From NCBI GenBank assembly GCA_946480445.1, contig CAMLJN010000010.1, positions 81,112-145,111 of the forward strand: 64,000 nt of DNA, given 5' to 3'. The notes under the pieces were generated by a model. It did no database searches. It had not been told where the DNA came from and saw nothing but the letters and a program-made list of their open reading frames with translations. Both the position numbers and the translations under genes were made by a program. The DNA is from an uncultured Buttiauxella sp. (GTDB lineage: Bacteria; Pseudomonadota; Gammaproteobacteria; Enterobacterales; Enterobacteriaceae). This document shows, one piece after another, positions 9,167 through 19,551 of this stretch (positions are counted from its first letter, which is position 1; the number at the start of each line of letters is the position of its first letter).

Positions 9167-9194
9167 AACCCCCGCAGGTTGCCCGGCGGGGGTT
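9167..9194 (-). terminator. ssb rho-independent terminator
   Basis: A perfect 9-bp stem AACCCCCGC/GCGGGGGTT is followed on the minus strand by TTATTTT, 37 bases after the ssb stop. Confidence 0.88.
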
Positions 9195-9230
9195 GGATGA
9201 GATTTAGCAGGACGTACCCGATCTTTAGGA

Positions 9231-9773
9231 TCAGAACGGGATATCGTCGTCAAAATCCATCGGAGGTTCGTTGTTCGCTGGCGCAGGCGCGCTCTGCTGT
9301 TGCGGACGAGACTGCGCGCCGCCGCTGAACTGGTTGCCACCCTGCGGCTGCTGAGGCTGACCCCAACCGCCCTGCTGCTGACCACCGCCGTTACCGCCCG
9401 CTGGTGCACCGGCACCACCGCCTGCACGACCACCCAGCATTTGCATCGTGCCGCCTACGTTGACCACCACTTCAGTGGTGTATTTCTCAACGCCAGCCTG
9501 GTCGGTCCATTTGCGCGTTTGCAGTGCACCTTCGATATAAACCTGAGAGCCTTTGCGCAGATATTCACCGGCCACTTCAGCCAGTTTGCCGAACAGCACT
9601 ACGCGGTGCCACTCTGTTTTCTCTTTGGTTTCGCCGGTTTGCTTATCACGCCAGGACTCTGACGTGGCCAGGGTAATGTTGGCGACTGCGCCACCATTTG
9701 GCATATAGCGTACTTCCGGGTCCTGACCCAGATTCCCGACGAGAATCACCTTGTTTACGCCTCTGCTGGCCAT
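9231..9773 (-). CDS. ssb: Single-stranded DNA-binding protein
   Basis: A 180-residue protein. An OB-fold occupies residues 1-112 (starting [20 protein letters not shown]), then a long Gly/Gln/Pro-rich linker, then the conserved acidic tip MDFDDDIPF that recruits replication and repair partners. It coats single-stranded DNA during replication, recombination and repair. It is divergent from uvrA and shares the SOS box at 9898-9917, as in E. coli. Length is two residues more than E. coli SSB. Confidence 0.98.
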   Translation of the reverse strand: MASRGVNKVILVGNLGQDPEVRYMPNGGAVANITLATSESWRDKQTGETKEKTEWHRVVLFGKLAEVAGEYLRKGSQVYIEGALQTRKWTDQAGVEKYTTEVVVNVGGTMQMLGGRAGGGAGAPAGGNGGGQQQGGWGQPQQPQGGNQFSGGAQSRPQQQSAPAPANNEPPMDFDDDIPF

Positions 9774-9897
9774 GATCGTGTCTCCTGAAACGTTTTATGA
9801 ATAGTGTAAACCCTCGATTCTACCATGCCACCCCCAATGTTTATAGCTGCGGGATGGATTCCAGAATCTCTGAGCATTATACATTATTGCGTTAAAG

Positions 9898-9917
9898 CAC
9901 TGGATATCCATTCAGGT
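9898..9917. promoter_or_regulatory. LexA (SOS) box between ssb and uvrA
   Basis: CTG at 9900-9902, ten bases, then CAG at 9913-9915 give a LexA-type site (CACTGGATATCCATTCAGGT), close to the E. coli uvrA operator. It serves uvrA and probably ssb. Confidence 0.85.
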
Positions 9918-10000
9918 TTTATTGTGTCATAATTAGCCGTTTGCGATCGCCGGTGGCAGCTCTGCGACCGGGCATAACGCGTTTAATCCGGGAAAGGTGA

Positions 10001-12826
10001 ATGGATAAGATCGAAGTTCGGGGCGCCCGCACCCACAATCTCAAAAATATCAACCTCGTCATCCCTCGCGACAAGCTGATTGTTGTGACCGGGCTTTCGG
10101 GTTCTGGCAAATCCTCACTGGCTTTCGACACCTTATACGCCGAGGGGCAACGGCGTTACGTCGAGTCTCTCTCCGCCTATGCGCGTCAGTTCCTGTCGTT
10201 GATGGAAAAGCCGGATGTCGACCATATCGAAGGGCTGTCGCCTGCGATTTCTATCGAACAGAAATCCACGTCGCACAACCCGCGTTCCACCGTCGGCACC
10301 ATTACGGAAATCCACGACTACCTGCGTCTGCTTTATGCACGCGTGGGCGAACCGCGCTGTCCGGACCACGATGTGCCACTCGCAGCACAAACAGTCAGCC
10401 AGATGGTGGATAACGTACTGGCCCAGCCGGAAGGACGCCGCCTGATGCTACTGGCGCCCATTATTAAAGACCGTAAGGGCGAGCACGCTAAGACGCTGGA
10501 AAACCTGGCAAGCCAGGGCTATATCCGCGCCCGTATCGACGGCGAAGTGTGCGATCTCTCCGATCCCCCTAAGCTTGAGCTACAGAAGAAACACACCATC
10601 GAAGTGGTCGTTGACCGTTTTAAAGTGCGTGAGGACATCGGCCAGCGCCTTGCGGAATCTTTTGAAACCGCACTGGAACTGTCGGGCGGCTCGGCCGTTG
10701 TTGCCGATATGGATGATGAAAAAGCCGAAGAACTCTTGTTCTCCGCCAACTTCGCCTGTCCAATTTGCGGTTACAGCATGCGTGAATTAGAGCCGCGCCT
10801 GTTCTCGTTTAACAACCCGGCTGGCGCATGTCCTACCTGTGATGGCCTGGGCGTGCAGCAATATTTCGATCCGGATCGCGTGGTGCAAAACGGCGAGCTG
10901 TCGCTGGCCGGTGGGGCCATTCGCGGCTGGGATCGCCGTAATTTCTATTACTTCACCATGCTGCGCTCGCTGGCCGAGCACTATAAATTCGACGTCGATA
11001 CGCCGTGGAACGAACTCAGCGCCAGCGTGAAAAACGTAGTGCTGCACGGCTCCGGTAAAGAAACCATCGAGTTCAAATACATGAACGACCGCGGCGATAC
11101 CTCCGTACGTCGCCATCCGTTCGAAGGCGTGTTGCACAACATGGAGCGGCGCTACAAAGAGACGGAGTCTTCCGCCGTACGCGAGGAGCTGGCGAAATTC
11201 ATCAGCAACCGACCGTGCGCCAGCTGTGAAGGCACTCGTCTGCGCCGCGAAGCTCGCCATGTATTCGTAGAAAATACCGCGCTGCCGACCATTTCTGAGA
11301 TGAGCATCGGCCACGCGATGGATTTCTTCCAGAACATGAAGCTCAGCGGTCAGCGCGCGAAGATCGCGGAAAAAGTGCTCAAAGAGATCGGCGATCGCCT
11401 GAAATTCCTGGTGAACGTGGGGCTGAACTACCTTTCGCTTTCCCGCTCAGCGGAAACATTGTCCGGCGGCGAAGCCCAGCGTATCCGTCTGGCAAGCCAG
11501 ATCGGCGCGGGCCTTGTCGGCGTGATGTACGTGCTGGATGAACCTTCCATCGGCCTGCACCAGCGCGACAACGAACGCCTGCTTGAAACACTGATCCACC
11601 TGCGTAACCTCGGGAACACCGTGATCGTGGTGGAGCATGACGAAGACGCTATTCGTGCCGCCGACCATATTATCGACATCGGTCCGGGCGCGGGGGTGCA
11701 CGGCGGCCAGGTCGTTGCCGAAGGGACCATGCAGGACATCATGAACGTGCCTGAATCACTCACCGGACAGTTCCTGAGCGGCAAGCGCGAAATTGAAGTG
11801 CCAAAAAATCGCGTACCGGCCGATCCCGAAAAAGTACTGAAACTGGTCGGGGCGAAGGGCAACAACCTGAAAGACGTGACCTTAACGCTGCCGGTTGGCC
11901 TGTTTACCTGTATCACCGGTGTGTCAGGGTCGGGTAAATCGACGCTGATTAACGATACGCTGTTCCCGCTCGCACAGCGCCAGCTCAACGGTGCAACCCT
12001 CGCGGAGCCTGCAGCCTATCGGGATATTCATGGCCTTGAGCATTTCGACAAGGTGATAGATATCGACCAAAGCCCGATTGGCCGTACCCCGCGTTCGAAC
12101 CCGGCAACCTACACGGGTGTATTCACGCCGGTGCGCGAACTCTTTGCTGGCGTGCCGGAGTCCCGTGCGCGTGGTTATACACCGGGCCGCTTCAGCTTTA
12201 ACGTACGCGGTGGGCGCTGCGAGGCCTGCCAGGGCGACGGCGTGATTAAAGTTGAAATGCACTTCCTGCCGGATATCTACGTGCCGTGCGACCAGTGCAA
12301 AGGCAAACGCTATAACCGCGAAACGCTGGAAATTAAGTACAAAGGCAAGAGCATCCATGAGGTGCTGGATATGACCATCGAGGATGCACGCGAATTCTTC
12401 GATGCTGTACCGGCCCTGGCACGTAAGCTGCAAACGTTAATCGACGTGGGCCTGTCTTATATTCGCCTCGGCCAGGCCGCAACCACGCTGTCCGGCGGGG
12501 AAGCACAGCGCGTTAAGCTTGCGCGTGAACTGTCCAAGCGTGGCACGGGTCAGACGCTCTATATTCTTGATGAGCCGACGACCGGTCTGCACTTTGCCGA
12601 TATTCAGCAACTGCTCGAAGTGCTGCACCAGCTCCGAGACCAGGGCAACACCATCGTGGTGATTGAACACAATCTCGACGTGATTAAAACGGCGGACTGG
12701 ATTGTCGATCTCGGCCCGGAAGGCGGCAGCGGCGGCGGCGAAATCCTCGTCTCCGGCACGCCAGAAACGGTCGCTACCTGCGAGGCGTCGCATACCGCTC
12801 GCTTCCTCAAGCCTTTACTGAAGTAG
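10001..12826 (+). CDS. uvrA: Excinuclease ABC subunit A
   Basis: A 941-residue DNA-damage recognition ATPase of nucleotide excision repair. Two ABC modules are present: Walker [10 protein letters not shown] near residue 31 and GVSGSGKST near 640, with signatures LSGGEAQRI and LSGGEAQRV. Zinc-binding cysteine sets are seen as CPICG...CPTCDG (about 253-283) and CEACQGDG...CDQCKGK (about 740-770). It works with UvrB and UvrC in the cytoplasm. The size is that of E. coli UvrA (940). Its stop abuts the yjbR stop on the other strand. Confidence 0.98.
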   Translation: MDKIEVRGARTHNLKNINLVIPRDKLIVVTGLSGSGKSSLAFDTLYAEGQRRYVESLSAYARQFLSLMEKPDVDHIEGLSPAISIEQKSTSHNPRSTVGTITEIHDYLRLLYARVGEPRCPDHDVPLAAQTVSQMVDNVLAQPEGRRLMLLAPIIKDRKGEHAKTLENLASQGYIRARIDGEVCDLSDPPKLELQKKHTIEVVVDRFKVREDIGQRLAESFETALELSGGSAVVADMDDEKAEELLFSANFACPICGYSMRELEPRLFSFNNPAGACPTCDGLGVQQYFDPDRVVQNGELSLAGGAIRGWDRRNFYYFTMLRSLAEHYKFDVDTPWNELSASVKNVVLHGSGKETIEFKYMNDRGDTSVRRHPFEGVLHNMERRYKETESSAVREELAKFISNRPCASCEGTRLRREARHVFVENTALPTISEMSIGHAMDFFQNMKLSGQRAKIAEKVLKEIGDRLKFLVNVGLNYLSLSRSAETLSGGEAQRIRLASQIGAGLVGVMYVLDEPSIGLHQRDNERLLETLIHLRNLGNTVIVVEHDEDAIRAADHIIDIGPGAGVHGGQVVAEGTMQDIMNVPESLTGQFLSGKREIEVPKNRVPADPEKVLKLVGAKGNNLKDVTLTLPVGLFTCITGVSGSGKSTLINDTLFPLAQRQLNGATLAEPAAYRDIHGLEHFDKVIDIDQSPIGRTPRSNPATYTGVFTPVRELFAGVPESRARGYTPGRFSFNVRGGRCEACQGDGVIKVEMHFLPDIYVPCDQCKGKRYNRETLEIKYKGKSIHEVLDMTIEDAREFFDAVPALARKLQTLIDVGLSYIRLGQAATTLSGGEAQRVKLARELSKRGTGQTLYILDEPTTGLHFADIQQLLEVLHQLRDQGNTIVVIEHNLDVIKTADWIVDLGPEGGSGGGEILVSGTPETVATCEASHTARFLKPLLK

Positions 12827-13180
12827 TCAGTTGGCAAGCTGCTGCCTGGTTTGCTCGGGCAGCAGCGATAACGCCTGCTGATACGACGCATCCACCAGAT
12901 AGTAAATCTGCGAATCCGGTAGCGACCCATCCAGATAAACCGTGCTCCAGTGCGCTTTATTAAGGTGCGCGCTGGGGAACACATCTTTGTGGCTCTCACG
13001 CAGCAGTTCGGTCAGCTCCGGACTGGCTTTAAGTGACACCGCCGGGCGTTCCTCTACGTTGTGTACCATCGCATAAAGCACATCCGCAACCTTTATTTGC
13101 GTGGCCTTCCAGTCACTGTGAACACTTTGCTCCGCGCCTGGCTTATTCATGCAATACTGCAACAGCTCCGAGTTCGTCAT
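12827..13180 (-). CDS. yjbR: MmcQ/YjbR family protein
   Basis: A 117-residue protein of the MmcQ/YjbR (DUF419) family, with a CyaY-like fold in solved members. Conserved stretches include LLQYCMNKPGAEQSVHSDW near the start and HLNKAHWSTVYLDGSLPDSQ (about 73-92). Function is unknown, although DNA binding has been suggested for the fold. It lies tail-to-tail with uvrA with no gap, as in E. coli. Confidence 0.92.
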   Translation of the reverse strand: MTNSELLQYCMNKPGAEQSVHSDWKATQIKVADVLYAMVHNVEERPAVSLKASPELTELLRESHKDVFPSAHLNKAHWSTVYLDGSLPDSQIYYLVDASYQQALSLLPEQTRQQLAN

Positions 13181-13267
13181 TTTCTTCCCCCTGCCTTATC
13201 GTCGTTATCTAAGTGTGCGAGCTACTCGGCAAAAGGTAAAACCCGGCGGGGTAATTTAGATGAAAAA

Positions 13268-13297
13268 AACGGCGACAAGCCCGCGCTCGTCGCCGTT
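13268..13297 (-). terminator. aphA rho-independent terminator
   Basis: The 9-bp stem AACGGCGAC / GTCGCCGTT is followed on the minus strand by a T run, starting about 18 bases after the aphA stop. Confidence 0.85.
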
Positions 13298-13315
13298 ATT
13301 GTTGCTTAAAGATAA

Positions 13316-14029
13316 TTAATACTCTGAGTTAATAATCACTTCTTCGCCAAAGGAGCCCGCTTTCGGCAACGGCTGATAGCTGGAGTTTGATGCGCGTAAA
13401 ATACGAATTCCACGGGCGCCGACTTCCTGGGCGGCGGTAATATCATTATCCGAATCGCCGTAGAAGATTTTGATTTGCTTGTCTTTCAGCCACTGGGTTT
13501 TGGTGTTTTGCCCTTCTTTATCACCGGCGAAAATCACCGGATTGACAGCCGCCTGCGGGATCAGGAAGTCTTTTTGCAGGGTCTGAGTCACGGTTTCAGT
13601 TTTCGTCTGGCTGCGCCCGGTCACGAAATAGACGCTGTCGCCGCGTTTAAGGTGCATCGCAATCAGTGCCTTGCCGACTTCTTTGGGCATACTGAACTCA
13701 TCCCAACCGTTATTCATCTTTTCCCAGAACTCCGGATTTTTCAGGTAATCCTGTTTGCCCGGGGAGTATTCTTTTTGCCCGCGATAAAAACCAGGGCTTG
13801 AGAAAAGCACCGTATCGTCGATGTCAAAACCCACGGCAATCGGCGCGCGACCAAGCAGGCTGTTTTCGATTTGTGCCACTGAAACCCAGTGGATCGGCAC
13901 CTGCTGCGCAAGCTGAGCAACGGTGACGCCCGGATTGAGAGGAGCAGGTGCCGATTCTTTCGCAACGACGGACTGGTTTAACCCCAGCAACAGACAAACG
14001 GCGCTTAGCGCCAGTGTAATTTTACGCAT
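13316..14029 (-). CDS. aphA: Class B acid phosphatase
   Basis: A 237-residue periplasmic phosphatase, the same length as E. coli AphA. A signal peptide covers about residues 1-23 (hydrophobic core [11 protein letters not shown]). The HAD-type catalytic motif [14 protein letters not shown] is intact, as are FVTGRS and the metal-binding GDSDND. It hydrolyses organic phosphomonoesters and can transfer phosphate to nucleosides. It is normally followed in E. coli by tyrB; here a pentapeptide-repeat gene sits between them, divergent from aphA. Confidence 0.95.
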   Translation of the reverse strand: MRKITLALSAVCLLLGLNQSVVAKESAPAPLNPGVTVAQLAQQVPIHWVSVAQIENSLLGRAPIAVGFDIDDTVLFSSPGFYRGQKEYSPGKQDYLKNPEFWEKMNNGWDEFSMPKEVGKALIAMHLKRGDSVYFVTGRSQTKTETVTQTLQKDFLIPQAAVNPVIFAGDKEGQNTKTQWLKDKQIKIFYGDSDNDITAAQEVGARGIRILRASNSSYQPLPKAGSFGEEVIINSEY

Positions 14030-14304
14030 CGTTTTCCCTTTTATTTTCGTTAGCTTTTATCGTTATAAACCAGAACAAATGGTCAAAATCCACCCAACCA
14101 TACCCGACAAGATGCTGAGAGTTAAAGAGATTTTTCAGGATTTATCGTAGAAAAAGGCGACGATCACAAAATGGGAGATACCTCTGTGACCTGAGCACAT
14201 CGCCGCGCTTTTTGACCTGCAACTTACATGTATAACCTTATCCGCTATCAGGTCGGGAAATGTTACTACTATGGAAACATATTTTGACTTGCGACCCGCT
14301 AAAA

Positions 14305-15387
14305 ATGCCCATAATTCATTCATCAAGCAATTTACTAAGTCATACCTGTGCTGCCGTATCGGGAACACAGAGCGACATTAAAGAGGCGCTCTCTCCAAAA
14401 GGTCTTCTCGAATACATAATAAATATTATTACCCAGGGCAAAATAACGCGGGCTAATAAAGAATTGTATAACCTGGTAGTAAGCACAGTGGCCAGTTCTT
14501 TGGCAGGGATAAATCAAAAGGAAATGAAGGAAGGCAGGCGCATATTTTTGGGAGATATTCATGGATGCAAAATATCCTTCCAGCACGCGGGAGAGCACAC
14601 CGATAAAATTATTGTAGAAGTAGAAAAAGCAGGCCATAAGGAAAACAAACAAATTGATGCAAAACGTTTTTTTGACGTATGCCGGGCACTAACCCTGAAA
14701 AAAAAGCTAAACATCCCGCCCGACCATAACATTTTAAATGACCATGGAAAGATAGACCTGCGCGAAGCGAATCTGGTCGGGGCTGACTTAAGGGGGCTAG
14801 ACATGGAGAGAGTTGATCTGAGGAAAGCTAACCTATTGGGCGCAAACTTAGCCGGGGCAGACCTGAGTGAAGCTAATCTGGCCGAAGCAAACTTGAGCAG
14901 TGCTAACCTGATTGGCACTGACCTGAACAGAGCTGAACTGAGCCAGGCTAATCTATCCAAAGCAACGATCTACTTTGCAAGACTCAGCAAAGCAAACCTT
15001 TCCATGGCCGATCTGCGAAATACCAATCTTACCGGGGCTTGTTTATTCGACGCAAACTTGAGGGGGGCTGACCTGTCAGAGGCCGATCTAACAAGTGCAA
15101 ACCTGAATTGTGCTTACCTGATCAATGCCAAACTTGAAGGGACTGACCTGTCTTATGCCAACCTGCGCGGGGTCGATCTGTCCTGCGCTAACCTAACCGG
15201 AGCTGACCTGACCAATGCGAATCTGATCAGGTCTTACCTGTTTAGCACCACTCTCACCGATGCCAACCTGACCAACGCTGATATGAGCGAAGCCAACCTG
15301 ATGTGCACTAATCTCACCAATGCCATCCTGACTAACACTATACTGACCGACGCCATCCTGATCAAAACGATTCCAGCTAATCTGTAA
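14305..15387 (+). CDS. PipB/PipB2-like pentapeptide-repeat protein, putative type III secreted effector
   Basis: A 360-residue protein with two parts. Residues 1-150 resemble Salmonella SPI-2 effectors PipB and PipB2 as I recall them: an MPI start, then ALSPKGLLEYIINI (PipB: SPRGILEWFVNF; PipB2: SPKTILEYIINF), GRRIFLGDIHGCKISF (PipB: GNKIFLEDVNGC) and RFFDVCRALTLKKKLNI (PipB: RFWNVCRMLKL). Residues 151-355 are 41 unbroken pentapeptides of A(N/D)LXX type, predicted to form a right-handed beta helix of about ten coils. I start at 14305 because MPI and the distance to the SPK motif match PipB; an in-frame ATG at 14260 adds 15 residues. No good ribosome site precedes either. The first 450 bases are AT-rich beside GC-rich neighbours, suggesting transfer. 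No secretion system lies in the window. In Salmonella PipB2 recruits kinesin-1 at the vacuole; that role is not implied here. Confidence 0.75.
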   Translation: MPIIHSSSNLLSHTCAAVSGTQSDIKEALSPKGLLEYIINIITQGKITRANKELYNLVVSTVASSLAGINQKEMKEGRRIFLGDIHGCKISFQHAGEHTDKIIVEVEKAGHKENKQIDAKRFFDVCRALTLKKKLNIPPDHNILNDHGKIDLREANLVGADLRGLDMERVDLRKANLLGANLAGADLSEANLAEANLSSANLIGTDLNRAELSQANLSKATIYFARLSKANLSMADLRNTNLTGACLFDANLRGADLSEADLTSANLNCAYLINAKLEGTDLSYANLRGVDLSCANLTGADLTNANLIRSYLFSTTLTDANLTNADMSEANLMCTNLTNAILTNTILTDAILIKTIPANL

Positions 15388-15410
15388 TCATAATTTGCGT
15401 GACGCTTCTA

Positions 15411-15447
15411 TCCGGATAAGCTTAGGCCAGCATGCTGGCCATCCGGA
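15411..15447. repeat. Palindromic hairpin between two convergent genes
   Basis: The perfect 16-bp palindrome GGCCAGCATGCTGGCC (15425-15440) is enclosed by the inverted pair TCCGGAT (15411-15417) and ATCCGGA (15441-15447). It could terminate either convergent transcript, though neither side has a clear T run. Confidence 0.6.
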
Positions 15448-15500
15448 CAAAAGTAGACAAAATAACAAACAGCCTGCGCCCACAATTAGTTGGTAAGCAC

Positions 15501-16694
15501 TTACATAACGGCTGCAAAGGCCTGCGCCACGCGGCGAACGTTATGGCTGTTTAGCCCTGCGACGCACATACGGCCGCTGGCTATCAGGTACACGCCAAAT
15601 TCATCACGCAGACGGTCCACCTGTTCAGGACTAAGACCCGTATAGCTGAACATACCGCGCTGCCTGAGCAGATAGTCAAAATTACGGCCCGGCACCGCGG
15701 TCTTCAGCACAGCAACCAGTGCCTGACGCATATCCAGAATACGGCGACGCATCGTTTCCACTTCGGCAAGCCAGTTTGCTTTGAGCTGCTCGTCGTTAAG
15801 CACGGCAGCAACAACCTGTGCGCCAAAATTCGGGGGGCTTGAATAGTTGCGGCGCACCGTTGCTTTAAGCTGGCCCAGCACGCGCCCTGCGGTTTCGGCG
15901 TCTTCACAAACAATGGACAATCCGCCAACACGCTCACCGTACAAGGAGAAAATTTTGGAGAACGAGTTGCTGACCAGAGCAGGTAAGCCCGCGCTGGCGA
16001 TGGCACGAATGGCGTAGGCGTCTTCTTCCATCCCGGTCCCAAAGCCCTGATAGGCAATGTCGAGGAACGGGATCAGGTTGCGCGCTTTGAGGACCTCAAT
16101 AACGGCATCCCACTGAGCGTCAGTCAGATCGGAACCTGTTGGGTTATGGCAGCATGGGTGCAGCAACACCACGCTTTGCGCAGGGAGAGAGCTTAATGTC
16201 TCGAGCAGAGCTTCAAAACGCACACCTTTGGTTTGTTCGTCAAACCAGGGGTAGGTATTCACGGTAAATCCAGCGCCGGCGAAAATGGCAACGTGATTTT
16301 CCCAGGTTGGATCGCTCACCCATACCTGCGACTCAGGAAAATAGCTTTTCAGGAAATCCGCTCCCACCTTCAGCGCACCGGATCCACCGAGCGTCTGAAT
16401 AGAAGCAATACGGCCCGCCAGTAAGGCTGGATGGTCAGCGCCAAAAAGCAGCGGCGCGATGGCGCTTCGGTAGATGTTTAAGCCTTCCATCGGCAAATAG
16501 AGCGACGCACCGTGTGGCTGCGCGTTCAGACGAGCTTCCGCGTCGGCAACGGCCTGTAGCTGTGGGATCGCCCCATCTTCGTTGTAATAGAGGCCAATGC
16601 TGAGGTTAACCTTGTCGGCTCGCGGATCCACTTTGAAACGCTCCATCAAGGAGAGGATGGGGTCGCCAGCATAGGCGTCAACTTTTTGAAACAC
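15501..16694 (-). CDS. tyrB: Aromatic amino acid aminotransferase
   Basis: A 397-residue PLP enzyme matching E. coli TyrB in length; it makes tyrosine and phenylalanine (and can make leucine) from their keto acids. The PLP-binding lysine lies in [17 protein letters not shown], and HPCCHNPTG and the C-terminal arginine region RMCVAGLN are present. The start is a GTG at 16694 (reading [12 protein letters not shown]), preceded by AGGAGA, rather than the upstream in-frame ATG at 16733. I saw no convincing pair of TyrR boxes upstream. Confidence 0.95.
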   Translation of the reverse strand: MFQKVDAYAGDPILSLMERFKVDPRADKVNLSIGLYYNEDGAIPQLQAVADAEARLNAQPHGASLYLPMEGLNIYRSAIAPLLFGADHPALLAGRIASIQTLGGSGALKVGADFLKSYFPESQVWVSDPTWENHVAIFAGAGFTVNTYPWFDEQTKGVRFEALLETLSSLPAQSVVLLHPCCHNPTGSDLTDAQWDAVIEVLKARNLIPFLDIAYQGFGTGMEEDAYAIRAIASAGLPALVSNSFSKIFSLYGERVGGLSIVCEDAETAGRVLGQLKATVRRNYSSPPNFGAQVVAAVLNDEQLKANWLAEVETMRRRILDMRQALVAVLKTAVPGRNFDYLLRQRGMFSYTGLSPEQVDRLRDEFGVYLIASGRMCVAGLNSHNVRRVAQAFAAVM

Positions 16695-16869
16695 GGTGGG
16701 GTTCTCCTGGTTTACGGTGTTGCGTCCAGCCAATGTAAACCGGAACCCGGGAAGAGATCGAGGGGTTTGTCGCGGGAATTTACAGGGTGGAGAGCCTGAG
16801 CTTTCTCCACCTGATATTGCCGGGCGGCGCGGCGCTTACCCGGCCGCCAACAGAACTAATGCAGCAGCG

Positions 16870-17949
16870 TTAATCGAGATATTCCATCGCAACCCTTGAT
16901 GTCAGGCGTGTGATAAGTTCGTAAGCACTCACATTCGTTATTTCAGCGATACGTTCGACCGGCAGGCCGTCCCCCCACATAACGACGCTGTCACCTACTT
17001 TTTCCTGCGCCTGTGGGCCGAGATCGACGCAGATCATGTCCATCGCCACTCGCCCGACAATGGGTACTTCACGGCCATTGATGAGCACCGGTGTGCCCGA
17101 TGGAGCACTGCGGGGGTAGCCATCGCCATACCCCATAGCGACCACACCAAGGCGGGTATCGCGGTCAGCGATCCAGGTGCCACCATAGCCTACCGGCTCC
17201 CCGGCTTTATGGTTACGCACGGCAATCAGGCTCGAGGTTAAAGACATTACCGGCTGCATACCAAAATCCACGCCCCACGGTTTCTGCTCCAGCGGAGAAA
17301 CGCCGTACAGAATAATGCCCGGCCGCACCCAGTCAAAATGAGACTGCGGCCAGAGCAGGATGCCGCCGGATGCGGCGATAGATTTCTGCCCGGGCTTGTC
17401 TGCAATGAAGGTGCTGAAAATATCGAGCTGGCGCGGCGTGGCGTCGGACTCTGGCTCGTCGGCACGCGCAAAGTGGCTGACGATATTCACCGGCTGGCTG
17501 ACATTTTTACAGCGTGTCAGACGCTCATAAAAAGCCTCGGCTTCGTGTGGCAGCACACCCAGGCGGTGCATACCGGTGTCCAGCTTCATCCACACGGTAA
17601 TCGGACGGCTCAGTTCAGCCTGTTCGAGCGCTGCAAGCTGTTCGGCATTGTGGACGGCGGTCTGGAGGTCCAGCTCGGCAATCGTTGGCAGATCGCAGGC
17701 GTTGAAGAAGCCTTCCAGCAGCAGGATTGGCTGAGTAATGCCCCCTGCACGCAGGCGCACGGCTTCTTCCAGGCGAGCGACGCCAAACGCGTCGGCATCA
17801 GGGAGGGTGTGGGCGGTCTCGAGCAGACCATGCCCGTAGGCGTTTGCTTTCACAACTGCCACCATACGGCTGGCCGGGGCCAGTTCGCGAAGGCGTTGCA
17901 GATTATGTCGCAGAGCGCGGCGGTTAATTTTTACGGTTGCCGCTTGCAT
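16870..17949 (-). CDS. alr: Alanine racemase, biosynthetic
   Basis: A 359-residue PLP enzyme that interconverts L- and D-alanine for peptidoglycan. The PLP lysine is Lys34 ([10 protein letters not shown]) and the second catalytic base, a tyrosine, is in GYGGTW. Length equals E. coli Alr. The ATG at 17949 ([16 protein letters not shown]) follows AGGAAG and matches E. coli; an upstream ATG at 17997 is not conserved. It lies between dnaB and tyrB in the same orientation as both, as in E. coli. Confidence 0.97.
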   Translation of the reverse strand: MQAATVKINRRALRHNLQRLRELAPASRMVAVVKANAYGHGLLETAHTLPDADAFGVARLEEAVRLRAGGITQPILLLEGFFNACDLPTIAELDLQTAVHNAEQLAALEQAELSRPITVWMKLDTGMHRLGVLPHEAEAFYERLTRCKNVSQPVNIVSHFARADEPESDATPRQLDIFSTFIADKPGQKSIAASGGILLWPQSHFDWVRPGIILYGVSPLEQKPWGVDFGMQPVMSLTSSLIAVRNHKAGEPVGYGGTWIADRDTRLGVVAMGYGDGYPRSAPSGTPVLINGREVPIVGRVAMDMICVDLGPQAQEKVGDSVVMWGDGLPVERIAEITNVSAYELITRLTSRVAMEYLD

Positions 17950-18061
17950 GTTTCTTCCTTGCTCAATGTTTAGCAGAGCGGTGGACGGCGCTGCCACCTG
18001 TCCACCCTACAAAAATGCAGGACGGGCAGGCAACGGGCCACCCGCCGGGATTGGGAAATGA

Positions 18062-19468
18062 TTAGTCTTCGTCGTACTGCGGACCCGCGTAGTTATCAAA
18101 GCGCGACCACTGGCCGTTAAAGGTCAGACGTACCGTCCCGATCGGGCCGTTACGCTGCTTACCAATAATGATTTGCGCGATACCTTTCTCGTCGCTGTTA
18201 TCGTTATAAACTTCGTCGCGGTAGATAAACATGATCAGGTCGGCATCCTGCTCGATGGAGCCAGATTCACGCAAATCCGAGTTGACCGGACGTTTATCCG
18301 CTCGCTGTTCCAGGGAACGGTTCAGCTGCGAGAGTGCAACGACCGGCACCTGTAGCTCTTTCGCCAGAGCTTTAAGCGAGCGCGAAATCTCTGCGATTTC
18401 GAGCGTACGGTTATCGGAAAGCGAAGGCACACGCATCAGCTGGAGGTAGTCGATCATGATAAGACTCAGTCCCCCCGCTTCGCGATAGATACGCCGGGCA
18501 CGGGAGCGAACTTCCGTTGGCGTCAGGCCGGAGGAGTCGTCGATGTACATATTGCGTTTTTCGAGCAGGATACCCATGGTGCTCGAAATACGCGCCCAGT
18601 CTTCGTCATCCAGCTGGCCGGTACGAATTTTGGTCTGGTCCACGCGGGAAAGCGAGGCCAGCATACGCATCATGATCTGTTCGCCGGGCATCTCGAGGCT
18701 AAAGATAAGAACCGGTTTTTCCTGCAGCATCGCGGCGTTTTCGCAGAGGTTCATCGCAAAAGTGGTTTTACCCATCGACGGACGTGCCGCCACGATGATC
18801 AGATCTGATTTCTGCAGGCCTGCGGTTTTCTTGTTCAGGTCCTGATAGCCGGTATCCACTCCCGTTACGCCATCGTGCGGCGTCTGATAGAGCGACTCAA
18901 TGCGTGAGACGGTGGCCTCGAGGATTTGGTCGATGCTTTTCGGCCCTTCATCTTTATTGGCACGGTTTTCCGCAATCTGGAACACGCGGGACTCAGCCAG
19001 ATCGAGCAAATCCTCGCTGGTCCGCCCCTGCGGGTCATAACCGGCATCGGCAATCTCATTTGCTACGGCGATCATTTCGCGCACGACGGCACGTTCGCGC
19101 ACGATATCAGCATAAGCACTGATGTTCGCCGCGCTTGGGGTATTTTTTGACAGCTCCGCCAGATAAGCAAAGCCGCCCACACTTTCCAGATTTCCCTGTA
19201 GCTCCAGGGATTCAGACAGTGTGATCAGGTCGATGGGCTTGCTCATCTCCAGCAGACGCTGCATTTCAGTGAAGATCATGCGGTGGGGGCGGCTGAAGAA
19301 ATCGTTGGCCACGACGCGCTCGGAAACGTTGTCCCAGCGTTCGTTATCCAGCATTAACCCGCCCAATACCGACTGCTCCGCTTCCAGAGAATGTGGCGGC
19401 ATTTTCAGCCCTTCCATCTGACGATCACGGGTTTCGTTCGGTTTGTTGAAGGGTTTATTTCCTGCCAT
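18062..19468 (-). CDS. dnaB: Replicative DNA helicase
   Basis: A 468-residue hexameric 5'-3' helicase of the replication fork (E. coli 471). The N-terminal collar domain covers about residues 25-170. The RecA-like motor has Walker A ARPSMGKTTFAMN, Walker B LIMIDYLQLM and the C-terminal arginine-finger region near SGSIEQDADLIMFIYRDE. The start at 19468 (MAGNKPFNKPNE) matches E. coli; the longer frame to 19558 overlaps the qorA promoter region and start. It is divergent from qorA. Confidence 0.97.
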   Translation of the reverse strand: MAGNKPFNKPNETRDRQMEGLKMPPHSLEAEQSVLGGLMLDNERWDNVSERVVANDFFSRPHRMIFTEMQRLLEMSKPIDLITLSESLELQGNLESVGGFAYLAELSKNTPSAANISAYADIVRERAVVREMIAVANEIADAGYDPQGRTSEDLLDLAESRVFQIAENRANKDEGPKSIDQILEATVSRIESLYQTPHDGVTGVDTGYQDLNKKTAGLQKSDLIIVAARPSMGKTTFAMNLCENAAMLQEKPVLIFSLEMPGEQIMMRMLASLSRVDQTKIRTGQLDDEDWARISSTMGILLEKRNMYIDDSSGLTPTEVRSRARRIYREAGGLSLIMIDYLQLMRVPSLSDNRTLEIAEISRSLKALAKELQVPVVALSQLNRSLEQRADKRPVNSDLRESGSIEQDADLIMFIYRDEVYNDNSDEKGIAQIIIGKQRNGPIGTVRLTFNGQWSRFDNYAGPQYDED

Positions 19469-19551
19469 AGTGAGGGAGTTACCAAATTCATGTTCTTCAG
19501 AGACCGGGAAGTATAACCTGGTCTTGCCACTCTTCGACACAAGGAGTTTCC

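Noticed and set aside
14260..14304. Longer start for the PipB-like protein
   Set aside because: The extra 15 residues (MLLLWKHILTC...) do not resemble family N-termini, while the internal ATG gives the MPI start and matching spacing. Neither start has a strong ribosome site, so some doubt remains.
16695..16869. Possible TyrR boxes upstream of tyrB
   Set aside because: Single TTTACA/GTAAAC half sites occur, but no pair fits TGTAAA-N6-TTTACA well enough.
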